Shown here in pieces: positions 17,396 to 26,566 of a stretch of DNA of 64,000 bases (its first letter is position 1; each line of letters starts with the position of its first letter). The position numbers and the translations under genes are program-made. Origin of the DNA: Neobacillus endophyticus (GTDB lineage: Bacteria > Bacillota > Bacilli > Bacillales > Cytobacillaceae); assembly GCF_013248975.1 (NCBI RefSeq), contig NZ_JABRWH010000001.1, forward strand, positions 4,608,001-4,672,000, in the 5' to 3' direction. The notes under the pieces are model-generated. The model did no database searches, was not told where the DNA came from, and saw only the letters and a program-made list of their open reading frames with translations.

Positions 17396-17584
17396 TTAAT
17401 TAAGTCCAGTCATTTCTTTCAGTAAACTATATGTTTCCTTTACATGATACTTTGTTTGATTATCTAATAAAGTTATTACCGAATTAGAATCGCCACTTTC
17501 GTGGGTGTATATTTCTTTAATTGAAGAAAGATTTATTATCTTTTTAGTGTTGTTACTCGTAGTGACCTCGATAAATTTTTGCAT
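17396..17584 (-). CDS. small FlbD-like or hypothetical beta-rich protein
   Basis: 62 aa from ATG at 17584; a run of six G about ten bases upstream acts as ribosome site, though an earlier ATG at 17602 cannot be excluded. MQKFIEVTTSNNTKKIINLSSIKEIYTHESGDSNSVITLLDNQTKYHVKE resembles short FlbD-type proteins (strand, I--I-, T-I-L-NG--Y-V-E), with a final helix. Function unknown; resemblance by pattern only. Confidence 0.45.
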   Translation of the reverse strand: MQKFIEVTTSNNTKKIINLSSIKEIYTHESGDSNSVITLLDNQTKYHVKETYSLLKEMTGLN

Positions 17585-17644
17585 TGTTTTTTTACCCCCC
17601 ATTTTATTTTGGTACAAGAAGTCTCACTAACCAATTAAATCAAT

Positions 17645-18161
17645 ATATGCGAACTACTTTGGTCCAACAAGGTAAGTGTGAATATTCAAAATGAGATTCA
17701 ACACATTAAAAATTGCTGTATAATTTAATTGGGCAAACTAAGATCTTTCCATTTAATTCTTCTTCTTAAAAAATTTCAAAATTAGTTTATGTGTCCATAT
17801 TCAAAGAGGAATGGATATTTACCTAATTGCACTAGTTTCCACAAAACAATTAGCATCAGTCAACGATTTATTGTCTTCTTGTTAAACTAACGCTCCCATT
17901 AGCTCAATAAAGAACAGGATCGCCGCAGCCATCCCATCTTTAACATACGCCCCCTTTACTTTAAGTGTAATGTTTCACAAACTTTACTGTAACTAAAAAA
18001 ATAGGCTATGTTAAATTCTAATGTTGATATTTGACCATATGAAAACCGCCTTGGTTGAAAGGCGGTTAATTGAGCTATCGTTATCCGTTAGCGCAACTCA
18101 AATTGATTACCCCAATGTCTACATAACCATATTACTTTACCTTTGCACACTTTCTGTTCGT
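17645..18161. other. intergenic; repeat fragments and a hairpin
   Basis: Fragments of the dispersed repeat (CTAACGCTCCCATTAG and CCCCCTTTACTTTAAGTG) lie at 17886-17985. The hairpin AACCGCC / GGCGGTT at 18044-18067 is followed by AATTGAGC. No gene seen. Confidence 0.4.
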
Positions 18162-18662
18162 TTAAAAAATGGGGAATCTGGCTATCTCAGTACCTCGAAT
18201 AATTACACAATCTTCTCTACCTTTACTTCCTGGAACACAAACGCCCAAACCACTCACGACAAGTGTGACAAAATTGGGGCGTGCCTCCTCTAGGTAGAAA
18301 ATTAAATAATCTTTTATATGCAGTTTGTCAATACGAACGTCTCCATATATTGCCCACCTTGGGTTTCGTGGGTTAATGGTGGTTGCTGCAATTGTATTAT
18401 CTAAATATTTTAAACTGAGCCTAGCCTCAAATGTAATCGGATCAAAATCATAATGTACGGACAAAAAAGCCGTTGAAGTAACACCTCTAATCAGAGTATA
18501 TAGACCACAATAGTGTCCTGGTGGGCAGGTTAATTGGGTTCTGCTATTATCTCCTAATCCATTGCCGTCACAATCACAATCCCATTGATTACGGTTTTTA
18601 CCATTTCGCTTGTAATTTTCGTATGTCAAATTATCACACTGCTTTCTATTATGATATTTCAT
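18162..18662 (-). CDS. hypothetical Cys/Asn-rich protein
   Basis: 166 aa. The N-terminal third is polar with several Cys (QCDNLTYENYKRNGKNRNQWDCDCDGNGLGDN ... CPPGHYCG), the rest beta-rich with another Cys pair (GVCVPGSKGREDCVI). No signal peptide or membrane helix. The composition resembles exported or spore-surface proteins, but no family is recognised. The ribosome site is weak, so the start is uncertain. Confidence 0.4.
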   Translation of the reverse strand: MKYHNRKQCDNLTYENYKRNGKNRNQWDCDCDGNGLGDNSRTQLTCPPGHYCGLYTLIRGVTSTAFLSVHYDFDPITFEARLSLKYLDNTIAATTINPRNPRWAIYGDVRIDKLHIKDYLIFYLEEARPNFVTLVVSGLGVCVPGSKGREDCVIIRGTEIARFPIF

Positions 18663-18885
18663 CTTACAAATAATTTGAGAGAAATGCTTATATGATTGGC
18701 CAATCTTTTAGAATAAATCTACAAATTATTTATTTGATACAAAAAGAGGGACACTTTTTCAAACACTAAATAAAAGCATCTGTACAATTTCGTCTTCAAC
18801 TAATCTGCTTCTTTATCTTAATAACAACTGCTGTTTCAATTTCGTCATTTGAGCCAATAATTCCTGTAAAAAGAAATCGGGAGAG

Positions 18886-19703
18886 ATGATTTTGTTATTA
18901 TCTAAAGCATGGGAAATGTACGAAGCTGACAAACGAATTGAAGGCTTTTCGCCTCAAACATTAAAAGCATACAAACTCCAATCCATTTTACTAATACGAT
19001 TTTTTAAAGATGTTGAACTCGAAGCGGTCACGACAGACCAATTAAAAGCTTACTTAACCAAATCAAGTGAAAGCCTCAATCCCGCGAGTTTAGCTCAACG
19101 CATTCGTTTTATCAAATCATTGTTTCGATGGTCACATGAAGAAGGACATATTCCTAAGAACCCAGCAACCAAAATAAAAAAGCCTAAAACTGGGAAACGA
19201 ATCCCTAAATTTTTGAACGAAATGAAAATAGAACATTTACGGGAAGCATGCAGTAACCCTATAGAAAAGGCACTGTTTGAATTTATGTTCTCCACCGGTT
19301 GTTGTATCGGGGAGATTGTCACCTTAGATAGAAACAGAATTAACTGGTCGAACAGATCTGCCATAATAAGAGGTAAAGGTGATAAGGAACGGGAAGTGTA
19401 TTTTAATACCTGTAGCGAAATTTGGTTAAAACGATACCTGGATAATCGTGTAGACCGGGATCCTCATCGAATGAGCATTGACCAGATGCGGTACATTATT
19501 AAGCGGATTTCCAACCGCGCTGGCATTAACAAGGAGATTCATCCGCTTCAACTAAGGAACAGCTATGCGACCCATCTATTGAATAATGGAGTTCAATCGA
19601 TGTTATTCAGAGCTTATTAGGTCATGAAAAAAGTGAAACGACCCGGATTTATGCCCAGCTCAGTGGTGGCATCAGGCAGGATTTATATAGGAAGTATTTT
19701 TAG
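18886..19703 (+). pseudogene. Xer-type tyrosine recombinase, decayed
   Basis: The N-terminal SAM-like domain (WEMYEADKRIEGFSPQTLKAYK) and catalytic domain are present, but the frame breaks near 19600: VQSMLFRAY-stop, with the true end in another frame (VIQSLLGHEKSETTRIYAQLSGG ... RKYF-stop at 19701). Catalytic residues are also altered: box I reads TGCCIGEIV where TGCRIGEIV is expected, and the H-x-x-R motif reads PLQLRNSY. Loss of an active-site Arg and His plus the frameshift indicates a dead integrase. About 272 codons in all. Confidence 0.8.
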
Positions 19704-19713
19704 CATAAAAAAT

Positions 19714-19735
19714 AAGCAACGCGACAGCGTTGCTT
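19714..19735 (+). terminator. intrinsic terminator
   Basis: AAGCAACGC and GCGTTGCTT form a perfect 9-bp stem with loop GACA, followed by TATTACAC; 11 bases past the integrase end. Confidence 0.75.
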
Positions 19736-19740
19736 TATTA

Positions 19741-19790
19741 CACTCTTGCTACCCGTTACTTTAAGTGCATTTCTTCACAATCTCATATGC
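19741..19790 (+). repeat. tail fragment of the dispersed repeat
   Basis: GCTACCCGTTACTTTAAGTG followed by CATTTCTTCACAATCTCAT, the 3' part of the repeat family. Confidence 0.5.
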
Positions 19791-19910
19791 TATGGACATT
19801 TTTCAACGTATCCTACCACGTTACAATAAAAAAGCTGCCTCGATGACAGCATCGCATTTCTATTAAGAGTCCTCTACGAAAAGAACTCGGGCCAGCATAC
19901 ATTTTATACA

Positions 19911-20597
19911 TTAATGTTCGTCATATGCAAGTCCGCAAGAACAACGATTTTCCCCTAATAAAAGATGATAAGATGCGGGGAATTCCTGATTGACTCGTTG
20001 AACTGCACGAGCCAATTCCTTTTTATCCGTTGGTACAGGTCCAAGTGCATCTGCTTTTTCTTGAGAATCAATATTTGCTCCAGGCGGGACGAATCTATTC
20101 GGTGGAATTTTAACGCCATTTGTTACTACTGCATTATAAGAAATAAATACGCCTTTCCCTACAATTGCATTATAAACAATGGAGTTAAAAAACACAATTA
20201 CCTTGTCACCAATGAAACAAGGACCATGGACAAGGGCACCATGAGCAATGCTCACTTTATTTCCAATAAATATGGAATATCCTTTTCCATCCACAGAAAT
20301 CTTCTTATTCACTAAACCATGTAAAATGACTCCGTCCTGGAGATTTGTATTAGAACCAATATAAAAAGGGGTTCCTTCATCTGCACGTATACTTACATTA
20401 GGAGCTACATAAACGTTATTCCTAATGGTAACATCACCTATGACGCTGGAAAACGGACTAATAAATGCTGTTTTATCGATTTTAGGATAGCGTGGAACGG
20501 GATTAAATGTAGTAAGAGGATTGGGACTAATAAATGGTTTAAAACAGCAGTGTGAATGGTCAGATTCAGATGACTTTGAACTATTTTTTTCTCCCAA
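19911..20597 (-). CDS. gamma-class carbonic anhydrase (left-handed beta-helix)
   Basis: 228 aa from TTG at 20597, chosen for GGAGG seven bases upstream; a longer frame to 20708 lacks a site. Catalyses hydration of CO2 to bicarbonate as a trimer with metal at subunit interfaces. The hexapeptide-repeat helix runs about residues 50-170. Key Cam-type residues are visible: SIRADEG (Arg and Glu), NLQDGVILH (Gln, Asp and first metal His) and SIAHGALVHG (second and third metal His). The C-terminal helix carries the motif ELARAVQRVNQEF. A Cys-rich end (NRCSCG) and an N-terminal His/Cys patch (DHSHCC) are unusual. No signal peptide, so probably cytoplasmic. Confidence 0.85.
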   Translation of the reverse strand: MGEKNSSKSSESDHSHCCFKPFISPNPLTTFNPVPRYPKIDKTAFISPFSSVIGDVTIRNNVYVAPNVSIRADEGTPFYIGSNTNLQDGVILHGLVNKKISVDGKGYSIFIGNKVSIAHGALVHGPCFIGDKVIVFFNSIVYNAIVGKGVFISYNAVVTNGVKIPPNRFVPPGANIDSQEKADALGPVPTDKKELARAVQRVNQEFPASYHLLLGENRCSCGLAYDEH

Positions 20598-21397
20598 GTA
20601 AACACCTCCTCTCCAATCTATTGTCCTTGAATTATAGTATGCAAACGACTGCGTTTGGAATGGACAATCCTTAAAAAGATAATGATATTTTGCAGCGTCC
20701 CTATACATGCATCAAAACTGCACCACAAAGGATAGAATTTATATTTTTGTTATTCCACTATCCTGCCATGTTAAGTGAAAAACTTCACAATTTCTTTGTC
20801 CCTAACGATTTTCTTCAAAATATGTTGTTCAATAATATGGCCCATATGCTGAATAAGAAGGTATGAAATTTCTGAATCAAAAACGAATGTTATTGTTACG
20901 GGTAGTGATGAGAAACTTTTGATCTACCTAACTCGTATAAACGGTTTTACCTTTTGTTTTTTCTATATAAATCAATTAAAATTGGAGTACCACTTAAACT
21001 TTTTTGATTTTTCTGTTCGAGTCTGACAGATATTGAACATGTATATTCACTTTCCGTAAAGGGATTACAAACCTTTAACATTATGGGAAGTGGCTTTTTC
21101 TTTGCCTGTATTTAGTGCCTAATCACAGGGATCCCTCTATAGACCTCAAGGTGAAATGCTTTAATAAAAATGCAGGAAAAGTCAAAAAAACCGCCGATTG
21201 GGGACCTGGCGGTAATTAGGAATTATAGGGGAGTATGGACTAATGGACTAATATCCTCTCCAAATACTTTATATCATGTAGAGGCTTAAATTGCTATTGG
21301 TATAATTTTCAACATTTATAAATTTACTCTGTAATATAATTACACTAGACCTTTGGAACCAAAGCACTTTGTTAAATTATCCTAAAGTAAAAATTAA
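20598..21397. other. 800-bp gap without a gene; terminator at 21184-21213
   Basis: ACCGCC (21190-21195) pairs with GGCGGT (21208-21213); on the minus strand a T7 run follows, making it a terminator for the GGDEF-EAL gene 185 bases upstream. A weak repeat-tail match (TTAAGTGAAAAACTTCACAA) lies near 20770. No other feature seen. Confidence 0.55.
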
Positions 21398-23644
21398 TTA
21401 TTTTTTTAAAAGATTTTCTAATTCTTGAGTTGGCAAAGGTTTACTAAAGTAATACCCCTGTCCTATTTGACAGTTATTTTCCTTTAAAAAGCTTAATTGT
21501 TGTTCATTTTCTACACCTTCAGCAACCACTTTAAAGCCTAAACTATTTCCTAGTTCAATAATGGTTTTTACGATTACTTCACCATTCAAATTATTATTAA
21601 TTTCATCCACAAAAGACTTATCAATTTTTAAAGTATCAATAGGAAATTGTCTTAAATAATTTAATGAAGAATAACCTGTACCAAAATCATCAATGGAAAG
21701 TTGAACACCACTTTCCTTTAATACCTTCATAAGGTTAGTTGCCTCTTCTACTTGCTGTGTGGCACTTTCAGTAATTTCTAATTCCAAGTAACAGGCTTCA
21801 AGCTTTGTATCATGTAAAACTTGATTTACAGTATTTACGAAATTTTTGTCGCGAAACTGTATAGCTGAAACATTCACCGCAATCCTTTTTAAAGCAAATC
21901 CTGAATCCAACCAACGTTTAAACTGCTCACATGCCGTTTTTAGCACCCAATTTCCAATTAATTCGATTAGCCCGCTTTCCTCTGCTACAGGTATAAATTC
22001 CGCTGGGGAAATAAATCCATATTTAGGATGGTTCCAACGAATTAGAGCTTCTAATCCAATGATTTTCTTTGTATCAAGATCAACTAGTGGTTGATAGTAT
22101 AATGTAAATTCATTATGTTCTAGTGCTTTTCTAATGCCTAATACTATTTCCATTTTTCGTTTATTATTTATATTTAAATAGCTAGAATAAAATCGAAAGT
22201 TATTTTTACCATTTTCTTTTGCAGAGTACATCGCTACATCTGATTTTTGTATGAGAGCTTCTACTGTTTCTCCATCTTTTGGAAACAAACTTATCCCAAT
22301 GCTAGTTGAAATAAACATTTGACGTTCCTGAATTGAAAATGGTGATGAGAATGTATCTATGAGTTTTTCAGCAAGTTGTGAAATCTCACTCGGTTCTGCT
22401 TCTTCCACAACAATAACATACTCATCTCCACCATAACGGAAAAGTATACCACCTTTCCCTAAAAATATCCTAAGCCTTTTACTTACTTCTTGCAATAAAT
22501 GATCTCCAAAGCTATGCCCAAACGTATCGTTTATCATTTTAAATCGATCTAAATCTAAAAACAATACGGCAACAATTTCTTTATTAACTTTGTTACGCTC
22601 TAAAACATCACCAAGATATCTATACAAATGATTACGGTTAGGAGTACCGGTTAATGAATCATAATAAGCCAAGTATTGGACTTGTTCCTGTGCTTTTTTA
22701 CGTTCTGTAATGTCTCTAATAACAACCTGCATTGCACTTCGATCCTTATAGGTGGTTTGAAATGTCAATAGTTCTACAGAAACAAGAGCTCCATCTAAGC
22801 GAATAATTTGATATTCACTAATTTCAGATTTTCCAAACTCTTTAACTTTTTTCAATTGTTTTCTCGTATGATCATGGTATTCAGGAGAAATAAAATCAAA
22901 TACATTCCTTCCTATTATTTGATTTTCATCATTTGCACAAACTAACAATAGACCTGCTTTATTGACATAAACAATTTTCCCGTCTATGTGAATGAGGATG
23001 ACTTCAGGTGAATACTCTACAAGTTTCCGATAACGTTCTTCACTTTCCATAAGCTGTATTTCAGCTTTTTTCTTTTCAGTTATATCACGTGAAAATAGGA
23101 TAATTTTTTTAGTTTTACCATTTTCTTCAAAAATCGGTACCCCTTTACCTTCAACTAAAACAAAATATCCATCTTTATGTTTTATGTTATATTCAACTGA
23201 GTTCCTGTTTTTTTGATTCTTTATGTTCTGTAACCTGCTTCTTATTTTAGAGGTTTCTTCTACTTTTAAAAAATCAAAAACAGATTTCCCCACTAATTCT
23301 TCTTCAGAATATCCAAAAATCTTCTGATGAGAAGGGGATAAATACTCGAAGTTCCCATTAAGATCAATAATAGCAATTAAATCCGACACATTTTCAACTA
23401 TTGTTCGATATTTGCTTTCAGATTCTATCGTCACTATTATCCCTTTTTTTATTAATTTGTAAAAAATTAGGCCAGTAATCAAAATAAACATAATTCCTTT
23501 GGAGATTTCGACCCAATCTGATTTAATGAAAAGGTAATCACTAATTAAGTAATTAGAAAAAATGACCCATGTAATACCACAGAAAATATAAATAAGAATG
23601 ATGCGTAAAGCAACTTTCTTTGCTATTTCCCAATTCCTCCACAT
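21398..23644 (-). CDS. membrane PAS-PAS-GGDEF-EAL c-di-GMP enzyme
   Basis: 748 aa. Two N-terminal membrane helices (about 12-33 and 46-65), PAS domains at about 75-190 and 200-315, GGDEF at about 320-490 with the active motif GGDEY (405-409), EAL at about 500-748. The EAL core is intact: LEALIRW (532-534), NVSAIQF, ELEITES, IDDFGTGYSSL, DKSFV, AEGVE and GQGYYFSKPLP. Both diguanylate cyclase (GTP to c-di-GMP) and phosphodiesterase activity are possible; no RxxD inhibitory site precedes GGDEY. It lies next to other c-di-GMP-linked genes (PilZ remnant, HD-GYP protein, GEMM riboswitch), suggesting a local signalling island. Single gene, minus strand. Confidence 0.92.
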   Translation of the reverse strand: MWRNWEIAKKVALRIILIYIFCGITWVIFSNYLISDYLFIKSDWVEISKGIMFILITGLIFYKLIKKGIIVTIESESKYRTIVENVSDLIAIIDLNGNFEYLSPSHQKIFGYSEEELVGKSVFDFLKVEETSKIRSRLQNIKNQKNRNSVEYNIKHKDGYFVLVEGKGVPIFEENGKTKKIILFSRDITEKKKAEIQLMESEERYRKLVEYSPEVILIHIDGKIVYVNKAGLLLVCANDENQIIGRNVFDFISPEYHDHTRKQLKKVKEFGKSEISEYQIIRLDGALVSVELLTFQTTYKDRSAMQVVIRDITERKKAQEQVQYLAYYDSLTGTPNRNHLYRYLGDVLERNKVNKEIVAVLFLDLDRFKMINDTFGHSFGDHLLQEVSKRLRIFLGKGGILFRYGGDEYVIVVEEAEPSEISQLAEKLIDTFSSPFSIQERQMFISTSIGISLFPKDGETVEALIQKSDVAMYSAKENGKNNFRFYSSYLNINNKRKMEIVLGIRKALEHNEFTLYYQPLVDLDTKKIIGLEALIRWNHPKYGFISPAEFIPVAEESGLIELIGNWVLKTACEQFKRWLDSGFALKRIAVNVSAIQFRDKNFVNTVNQVLHDTKLEACYLELEITESATQQVEEATNLMKVLKESGVQLSIDDFGTGYSSLNYLRQFPIDTLKIDKSFVDEINNNLNGEVIVKTIIELGNSLGFKVVAEGVENEQQLSFLKENNCQIGQGYYFSKPLPTQELENLLKK

Positions 23645-23859
23645 TCCAACTAACCATACCCTTCCAGGTGGAATATTTCATGATAATTCGAACCATATTT
23701 AAACAAGATCAAGAGAGCTGAACCCAATCTAAAAAGAAAAGAAGCCGTAAAAAGCGTGTCTTCTAATAGTTGCCCAACCATACCAAAATGAAATTGATAG
23801 GGGCATTGACCGTTTTGTAAATATATCAGTACAATTCTTTACAAGCTTACTTTCACAAA

Positions 23860-23945
23860 ATAACTGCCATCGCATCCAAGACACTTATAGCAATCCAAAA
23901 TAATGTTGTGATCTTAATTCCTTTGTTAAAAAAATTTATCCCTCC
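23860..23945 (-). pseudogene. N-terminal fragment, paralogue of the small membrane protein at 61183-61377
   Basis: The minus strand reads FFNKGIKITTLFWIAISVLDAMAVIL-stop; the other gene starts FSRGTKITTLFWIAIGGLF. The DNA matches closely (GCAATCCAAAATAATGTTGT in both). GGAGGG precedes it but the start codon and the C-terminal half are lost. The rest of 23645-24122 shows no gene. Confidence 0.5.
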
Positions 23946-24122
23946 GTGACAATTTTACTAAGTCTATTCCTGTTTCAAAAACCAATACCAAAAACAACGA
24001 ACCGTTACAAACTGTACTATACATTTATGGGACTACTTAAATACGATATTTAGAAATAAATGTTAATCATTGACTTTAAATTACACGTATCTCGGCTGTA
24101 CCCCCTTTAAGAATGAAGGACT

Positions 24123-24437
24123 CTATGAAGAAAATACGTCCCTGCCGATGATGTCCGGGATTTGCAAAAGGTCGAACACTTCATATATGTCCTCGCTCAA
24201 ATGCGTTATCTTTACTAAGATTTCTCGTTCCTTCAGATGCTGCACAAGATTCATCAATAAGCCGATTCCGGTTGAATCCACGAATGATACAGCGGCAAAG
24301 TTAAGCTCGACTTCCTGAGCTTTTTGTAACGCAGGAATAAGCTCTTCCTCCATGACCTCTGTGATTTCAATATCCATGTCTCCCTTTAAGTGAACAGTCA
24401 TCTTTATTCCGTCATTGACCATTTGATATTCAAACAT
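24123..24437 (-). CDS. STAS-domain anti-sigma factor antagonist (second copy)
   Basis: 104 aa from ATG at 24437 with AGGAGG upstream. The STAS core shows VHLKGDMDIEITEVMEEELIP and the phosphorylation-site loop FAAVSFVDSTGIGLL, in which Ser of DSTG is the usual target of the partner kinase. This is the SpoIIAA/RsbV fold. It is the last gene of the operon 27676-24123, 31 bases after the FapA-like gene. Likely released from phosphorylation by the PP2C phosphatase two genes upstream and then bound by a HATPase-type switch protein. Confidence 0.88.
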   Translation of the reverse strand: MFEYQMVNDGIKMTVHLKGDMDIEITEVMEEELIPALQKAQEVELNFAAVSFVDSTGIGLLMNLVQHLKEREILVKITHLSEDIYEVFDLLQIPDIIGRDVFSS

Positions 24438-24468
24438 TTTTGTTCCCTCCTCTGCTAAAAAAATTCCG

Positions 24469-26514
24469 CTAGGACAGCAGTAATTTTCCTTCCTTCGACA
24501 CTCTGGCAAATACATTTTGTTCGGATTGCTCAAATTGGTACAGAACATTGCCAATTTGAATTCTTGTTCCCTCGATGACTTTATTTATTTTGATGGAGTG
24601 ATCTTGTGGAACCCGGATAAAAGTAATCTCTCCCCCGCGTGTCCCTGCTTCATGGATCTCTGCCCCCTTGTCAGCATAGACTTCTCCACCTCTTAGGAGC
24701 CCTTGGACTATTACTTTTCCTTTTGCATGGATTTGGGATTGGATACATCCCGTACCAGCAATGGTAACATCGCCATTGCAATGAAGCTTGCTATTCAGCG
24801 CATAGGGGATTATAATTTGTGCATTTTCTTCCGAGATTTCTACAGTAGGACCACTTGCCTCTTCCATTCTTTTCACCAATTTAGAAATATCTTCAGGCGT
24901 TTGAAATTGCATCGGTTCCAAATCGATAAATCCATTTTGCAAAGAAGCATGAATTTCTTTCAATTCAGGGTCCAATATTTGCATCCCATCAGCAATGACT
25001 ACCAGCCCAGTGATCTTTTTAATTATCGGCGGTAAATGCTTAAATTTCTTCTCAAGCAATATGCAGATCATAGAACTGAGTCCCATTTTGTTTATATCAG
25101 AAGTTTTAAATACTGGTGACTGATAAATTTGCTCGACAGCTGCAATGAAGGCTTTTAATTCATTTGAAAGCTTTCTTAAATGATTGATGATTTCAATGAT
25201 TTTTTGGTTCCGTTCCCCTGCGGATAATTGACTATTTACCACGTTTTGACAAGCAATCAGTCTGCCACCTGCTTTAAGGATGGCTTGCTCAACTGTTCCG
25301 TAAACAAGCAAATCCGCGCGAGCTTCTACTGCGATTCCTTCTTTTATATTCCCTTGGATGATCATGTCTCCATGAAAAGACAGTTTCCCCACACCTGAGA
25401 GAATATGTCCAGAGTGGATAGATCTAGGAATAACAGACACTTTGGTGATTCCATCCTTTGACATGAGTGAAGGCCGGCCGTACTCAATGGAAACAACCTT
25501 TTTCCCTTCGTCAATCAGATCGACCCCTTTGCCCGCATGGATTTCTAATGGTTCTGCTTCCTCTGGTTCAATCACTTCCCCAATTACCGACACACCATCT
25601 GTTCCTGGCTTTGATGGATGAATAACCCCAAGCAGCTGCCCTTTGTAAACACTCGGGATTTTTATATGCTTGCGGTTATTTAGATCTTCATCCTCCATTA
25701 ATTTCGTTGTGTAATCCAATTCCTCATCTACTAACCACTCGATCCAACCATCATCCCCTTTTTTCGGGCTCGTCCCTTCTGCTATCGTGAAGGTACCAGG
25801 TTCTGTAGCTCGCATGGCACGTTGAATTTCTAAAATACGAACACCCTTTTTAATGCCTAAATCCTTCATTTTCTGCTGAATTTGATCCAGTTGAAGGGGA
25901 TTGATGATTTCCTCCTCTACTTGAATTTCAAGCTGAAGATGTGGACTTGGTTCTTGATCCACCAAACTGTAGGATCTTCGGAAACCAGGTTCAAGGTGCA
26001 GCATGGCTGTCACTTTTAGAGGGTCCATTTCAATGGACCAGACAGGTTCTTTCAATTCGTTCGGGAGTTTAACCTCTATCAAATCCTTTTCCATAAGAGC
26101 CGTTGTTTTCGTTACCAATTCACCGTTCTTATATAGGGAAACCTCTTTAGCTGGCGTAATGGTTGGGTAATGAGCAGGAGTATCTTTTATATAAATTTGT
26201 CCATCTTTGACCCAGATCTTCCCGACTTCAGGATTCTGATCATTTAAGTCCTGTGCTCCTCTTTGGAGAGGTTCTTCAAAAGTTAGATTCAAACTCTCCT
26301 CCGGTAAAGGCAGTTCCTCAATAGAACGTTCCTGCTCGTCTATTTTTTCCGTTAATCGGACAACAACCGGTTTTGCTCCGAAGCCAAATATCCCCTTCTT
26401 TGGGTTTTGAATGACTTCAATCTCTACTTGTGACTCGGTTAAGCCCATTTCAGCCAACCCTTTGGCAATGGCTTCTTCTATATTTTTACCTTCTGCCGTA
26501 ATTACTGCACTCAT
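24469..26514 (-). CDS. fapA: FapA-like DUF342 protein with N-terminal Jag-N domain
   Basis: 681 aa. Residues about 1-55 (AEGKNIEEAIAKGLAEMG ... VIQNPKKGIFGFGAKPVVVRL) form a Jag-N domain, a predicted RNA/cell-pole module, followed by a linker. The DUF342/FapA beta-helix region spans about 200-670 (GVSVIGEVIEPEEAEPLEIHAG; RSIHSGHILSGVG; LHCNGDVTIAGTGCIQSQIHAKGKVIVQG). A helical insertion (YQSPVFKTSD ... LEKKFKHLPPI) sits near 480-530. DUF342 proteins are cytosolic scaffolds; Vibrio FapA acts in cell-shape/glucose signalling. Here it sits between a PP2C phosphatase and a STAS gene, so it may scaffold that switch. Acetyltransferase-like beta-helix repeats are visible; no enzyme motif is. Confidence 0.85.
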   Translation of the reverse strand: MSAVITAEGKNIEEAIAKGLAEMGLTESQVEIEVIQNPKKGIFGFGAKPVVVRLTEKIDEQERSIEELPLPEESLNLTFEEPLQRGAQDLNDQNPEVGKIWVKDGQIYIKDTPAHYPTITPAKEVSLYKNGELVTKTTALMEKDLIEVKLPNELKEPVWSIEMDPLKVTAMLHLEPGFRRSYSLVDQEPSPHLQLEIQVEEEIINPLQLDQIQQKMKDLGIKKGVRILEIQRAMRATEPGTFTIAEGTSPKKGDDGWIEWLVDEELDYTTKLMEDEDLNNRKHIKIPSVYKGQLLGVIHPSKPGTDGVSVIGEVIEPEEAEPLEIHAGKGVDLIDEGKKVVSIEYGRPSLMSKDGITKVSVIPRSIHSGHILSGVGKLSFHGDMIIQGNIKEGIAVEARADLLVYGTVEQAILKAGGRLIACQNVVNSQLSAGERNQKIIEIINHLRKLSNELKAFIAAVEQIYQSPVFKTSDINKMGLSSMICILLEKKFKHLPPIIKKITGLVVIADGMQILDPELKEIHASLQNGFIDLEPMQFQTPEDISKLVKRMEEASGPTVEISEENAQIIIPYALNSKLHCNGDVTIAGTGCIQSQIHAKGKVIVQGLLRGGEVYADKGAEIHEAGTRGGEITFIRVPQDHSIKINKVIEGTRIQIGNVLYQFEQSEQNVFARVSKEGKLLLS

Positions 26515-26566
26515 TCGCCTTACCCCTTTATGAGCAAATCACTGTTGCTTAAAATGTCCCGCTCTC

